Source: Gemmatimonas sp. UBA2094
GTDB taxonomy: Bacteria > Gemmatimonadota > Gemmatimonadetes > Gemmatimonadales > Gemmatimonadaceae
DNA: 6,958 bases
Direction: 5' to 3'
NCBI GenBank assembly: GCA_002331565.1
Contig: DCZC01000191.1
Span: forward strand, 1-6,958
The notes under the pieces were generated by a model that was given only the letters and a program-made list of their open reading frames with translations, searched no databases and was not told where the DNA came from. Each line of letters begins with the position of its first letter. Position 1 is the stretch's first letter. Of the stretch, positions 5,781 through 6,958 are shown piece after piece. The position numbers and the translations under genes were made by a program.

Positions 5781-6497
5781 ATGCGGTTCACGCAGCGCTT
5801 CCGTTCCATCGTTCTCGTCGCTGCGTGTGCGGGGCTGTCGCTCGGGGCTGTGGCGTCGCCCATGGCGCGCGCCCTGCGGGAGGCTGGCCCGGGACGGCTC
5901 GCCATCGCGCGGCTCCAGTACGAGGGTGGCGGTGACTGGTACGCGAACCCGTCGAGTCTGCCCAACCTCATTCGGGCCGTGGCCGAGCGTACGTCGCTCC
6001 CCATCGAACGGGTGGAAGGCAAGGTGAAGCTCACCGACTCCGCGCTCTTCGACTATCCGTTCATCCACGCCACTGGCCATGGCGAGATCAAGCTGAGCGA
6101 CGTGGAAGTGCAGCGCCTGCGCGAGTATCTCACGCGCGGCGGCTTCCTGCACGTCGACGACAATTACGGCCTCGACGAAAGCTTCCGCCGCGAAATCGCG
6201 CGCGTGTTTCCTGACCGCCCGCTGGTGGAGGTGCCGCACGGGCACCAGATCTATCACCTCGTGTACGACTTCCCCAGCGGACCGGTGAAGGTGCACGAGC
6301 ACGACGGCAAGCCGGCGAAGGGATACGGGATCTTCATCGGTAACCGACTCGCTCTGTATTACACGTTTTCCGCCGACCTCGGGAATGGCTGGGAAGACGT
6401 GGGCACGTACCCGGATCCGCCGGCGCTGCACGAGCAGGCGCTGCGGCTGGGAGTGAATCTGTTCACGTACGCGACGACCAGTCGCGTGCAGCCGTGA
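5781..6497 (+). CDS. Exported DUF4159 family protein
   Basis: A 238-residue protein with a Sec-type signal peptide: basic RFTQRFR, a hydrophobic core to about residue 24, and a likely cleavage after AVA at 25. The mature part is one DUF4159 domain: LQYEGGGDWYANPSSLPNLI at 45-64, LFDYPFIHATGHGEIKLSDVEV at 89-110, LREYLTRGGFLHVDDNYG at 113-130, FRREIARVFPD at 135-145, VPHGHQIYHLVYDFP at 151-165, and ADLGNGWEDV at 198-207. The family has a glutamine-amidotransferase-like Rossmann fold but no proven reaction; no catalytic Cys is seen here. DUF4159 genes often lie beside MoxR ATPase, DUF58 and BatA-like genes, which suggests a role in envelope or stress functions. It lies 11 bases after rsmI and 19 bases before the next gene, so it is probably cotranscribed and translationally coupled. 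Confidence 0.88.
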   Translation: MRFTQRFRSIVLVAACAGLSLGAVASPMARALREAGPGRLAIARLQYEGGGDWYANPSSLPNLIRAVAERTSLPIERVEGKVKLTDSALFDYPFIHATGHGEIKLSDVEVQRLREYLTRGGFLHVDDNYGLDESFRREIARVFPDRPLVEVPHGHQIYHLVYDFPSGPVKVHEHDGKPAKGYGIFIGNRLALYYTFSADLGNGWEDVGTYPDPPALHEQALRLGVNLFTYATTSRVQP

Positions 6498-6516
6498 TCA
6501 TTTCTTCGAGACCCGC

Positions 6517-6958
6517 ATGACCGCCCCGGCCATCCGCGGACTACCCGCCGCCCCCAGCACGCCCCCCGCCGGTCGTGCCCTCGAGACGCGACTCGATCAG
6601 GAGCGGCAGGCGCTCTCGACCCGAGGGACCGTGGCGTCGGCACTCATGGCGGCGGGCATCGTCACCGCGCTCATCGCCATGGCCGCCTTCGTACTGGGTG
6701 GCGGTCGTTGGATCGATCTTCCGGCGCCATTGCCACTGTTCTTCGCCGTCGTGGCCGCGTCGGGGGCGGCGTTCGCGTTCGGCCTGCGTCACCGTCGGTT
6801 GCAGCAGCAACTCACCATGGCCGGTATTGCCGGCGCGGTCGAGCAGGAACAGCAGCTGCGCGAAGGGTCGTTGCGCGGGGCGCTCGAGGTGGCCGCCACC
6901 GGACTCCTCGGCGCTCGTGCCGCCGACGACGTGGCGCGTCGCCTCGTGCCGGGCGCGC
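6517..6958 (+). CDS. Membrane protein, DUF4175-like N-terminus (3' end off window)
   Basis: The frame is open from ATG 6517 to the right edge, giving 147 residues of a longer protein. A Pro/Ala-rich start (1-20) and a charged helix (LETRLDQERQAL, 22-33) precede two hydrophobic segments at about 38-60 and 69-90 joined by a short loop (GGGRWIDLPAP), then a basic RHRR stop and an amphipathic stretch rich in Gln and Glu (EQEQQLREGSLRGALEVA, 109-126). Two helices followed by an EQxLRxGSLRGALE-type segment resemble the N-terminus of DUF4175 proteins, large membrane proteins with long coiled-coil periplasmic parts found near DUF4159, MoxR and DUF58 genes. This match is from memory of the family pattern and is only moderately sure. 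No strong Shine-Dalgarno site precedes it; the 19-base gap after the DUF4159 gene suggests one transcript. Confidence 0.65.
   Translation, partial: MTAPAIRGLPAAPSTPPAGRALETRLDQERQALSTRGTVASALMAAGIVTALIAMAAFVLGGGRWIDLPAPLPLFFAVVAASGAAFAFGLRHRRLQQQLTMAGIAGAVEQEQQLREGSLRGALEVAATGLLGARAADDVARRLVPGA

Overview
The window looks like ordinary chromosomal DNA from a high-GC bacterium. It is densely packed with genes and has no intergenic gap longer than about 150 bases. The gene set suggests a member of the Gemmatimonadota (Gemmatimonas-like): a DUF4159 protein followed by a two-helix membrane protein resembling DUF4175, an HPt-like protein beside pdxJ, and GC-rich codon use with weak Shine-Dalgarno sites. 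That assignment is inferred from gene content and composition; no marker gene such as 16S rRNA is present. No tRNA, rRNA, CRISPR array, insertion sequence or phage gene was seen.

Left half, minus strand (3367 down to 1): four co-directional genes that probably form an operon. In transcription order they are pdxJ (pyridoxine 5'-phosphate synthase, vitamin B6), a degenerate HPt-like protein of unknown role, a YbhN/lysylphosphatidylglycerol-synthetase-type membrane protein, and ispE (MEP-pathway isoprenoid kinase), which runs off the left edge. Gaps are 76, 40 and 28 bases. A TACAAT -10-like element sits just upstream of pdxJ.

Middle (3368 to 4550): a divergent intergenic region separates pdxJ from a small plus-strand lipoprotein gene with a strong Shine-Dalgarno site. 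That gene converges on a minus-strand methylmalonyl-CoA epimerase gene. The epimerase gene is in turn divergent from trxA, and the two share a short AT-rich promoter-like stretch.

Right half, plus strand (4551 to 6958): trxA, rsmI (16S rRNA C1402 2'-O-methyltransferase), an exported DUF4159 protein, and the start of a two-helix membrane protein that runs off the right edge. A perfect 10-bp hairpin lies between trxA and rsmI, over the region where rsmI must start. rsmI, the DUF4159 gene and the membrane-protein gene are 11 and 19 bases apart and are probably cotranscribed. The last two probably begin a larger envelope-related cluster beyond the window.

Most genes are housekeeping. The points most worth a second look are the HPt-like protein that lacks the phospho-accepting histidine, the trxA/rsmI hairpin that overlaps the non-ATG start region of rsmI, and the nearly leaderless pdxJ promoter. 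I found no convincing evidence of a new multi-gene system inside the window.
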